Positions 60,036 through 64,000 of a DNA stretch of 64,000 nucleotides are shown here, piece after piece; position 1 is the first letter of the stretch; each line of letters starts with the position of its first letter. Position numbers and translations under genes: made by a program. The stretch is from contig DF237003.1 of assembly GCA_000708835.1 (NCBI GenBank), forward strand, positions 43,419-107,418, read 5' to 3'. Below the pieces are notes generated by a model. The model was not told where the DNA came from, ran no database searches, and saw only the letters and a list, made by a program, of their open reading frames with translations. The DNA is from Klebsormidium nitens. Lineage: Eukaryota; Streptophyta; Klebsormidiophyceae; Klebsormidiales; Klebsormidiaceae.

Positions 60036-60886
60036 AAAGTTACGTGGTTGCTGATGGCTTGCGGTACAACCAAATACTTGTCTCCAGCGAGCTGGTCTTC
60101 AATTCATTTGCAAAGATGTCCTCAACATAGCCGTTTTGCCCCCGCTCTCTACGTGTCTAACGCAATCGGAGCTTGTGAAAGCATTGGTCGCAGTCTCTCT
60201 TTGAAGCGGATGGATGTCATGTAAAGGACGCTACATGACGTTAAGACTCATGTTATCGAACATCGGTAAATAGCTATATTCTAGTTTCTTGTTGTTCAGT
60301 GTGACACAACGTCGTCAAGCACTCGTTGACTGCAATGGTCAGCTAGTGGACACAACGGACACCGGATGCCTAGCACGGAAACAGCAAGTTAATATTTGGA
60401 AGAAGAATCTTCGAACTTCGAAGGAGGATCGAAGCCAGACAACGATGACCCCTAAGAGCTTGCACATATATACTCCAGCGCCTGTATTCTTCTGGATACC
60501 GCAGTGCGCCTACCGTCACTTACTGCCGCTCTAGCTGCCACTGTTTATTGCATAGATTTCAGGTGTGTAGATGCATATCAGCAGAAGTTTGAGACAGCAT
60601 AATGCGTGTCTACGTGGCATATGATGCAGCCGGACAGGCCAGAAGCTGGCAGTGGGCCGCGAAACCGGCCGGGCACGGCCGCGGGTTTTAAAAGCCGGCC
60701 GCGCGCAGTGACAGTGCGCACGAAATGTCACGGCCGGTTCGACTGGCCGGCGGCCCGGCCACTCTAGCGAGGGTTTTAGACTGGTTTTAGGGGCAAACCC
60801 TATAGCCAGCAGAAGACAAGCAAGACGGTTGCAGCTTGGGAGATGATCGGACGTACGTACAGCTGCAGGCGCATTCAAAGGTGGCA
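60036..60886. other. Intergenic between SPO11 and TAD2, with a GC-rich block
   Basis: No gene is seen. From about 60635 to 60775 lies a very GC-rich block full of GGCCGG and GCCGGCC palindromes, ending about 110 bp before the TAD2 start codon. It is a plausible GC-rich promoter for TAD2; no factor-binding site can be named with confidence. Confidence 0.45.
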
Positions 60887-63964
<3,078 letters not shown>

Positions 63965-64000
63965 GCCAAATCTGGTCTATAAGAGCCGCAGTCTTTCAGA

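Overview
The window is nuclear DNA of a eukaryote: almost every real gene is cut by short introns with GT..AG ends. The gene set points to the green plant lineage. It has RLK/Pelle-type receptor kinases, a plant-type U2AF65 splicing factor, a MICU protein with three EF-hands, and a SPO11-1-like protein with the D-W-N-P motif. Compact genes, moderate to high GC in exons, and right-handed beta-helix ectodomains of the polymorphic-outer-membrane-protein type suggest a streptophyte green alga of the Klebsormidium kind. That species guess is inference. All gene models below were built by hand from splice sites, reading phase and comparison of copies inside the window; no search was run.

Layout: 1-3.7 kb holds no intact gene, only a decayed Sel1-repeat gene and a retroelement scrap. 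A secreted phospholipase-A2-like gene follows (3750-5561, minus). Then comes a 17-exon receptor kinase, RLK-1 (6873-20246, minus). The centre holds a RING-finger membrane protein (21375-26535, plus), mitochondrial calcium uptake protein MICU (27735-32647, minus) and U2AF65 (33448-39756, plus). A second 17-exon receptor kinase, RLK-2 (41590-54722, plus), is a paralogue of RLK-1 in inverted orientation. SPO11 (56669-60035, plus) and the tRNA adenosine deaminase subunit TAD2 (60887-63964, plus) complete the window. The central genes are housekeeping or core functions; I see no operon-like or pathway cluster.

Two things stand out. First, the RLK pair has an unusual receptor design: signal peptide, beta-helix repeats, one EGF module, one membrane span and an RD-type kinase. 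RLK-1 is open from end to end (933 codons). RLK-2 carries a one-base insertion at the end of exon 12 that breaks its kinase frame. Second, tandem duplications of about 75-175 bp that cover exon-intron borders occur in five of the seven intact multi-exon genes, plus RLK-2. In U2AF65 they have produced two pairs of intact, same-phase, alternative exons in the second RNA-binding domain. Including both members of a pair would create a stop, so the exons look mutually exclusive. This would give a core splicing factor with interchangeable RNA-contact surfaces, and it is my leading candidate for an undescribed system here.
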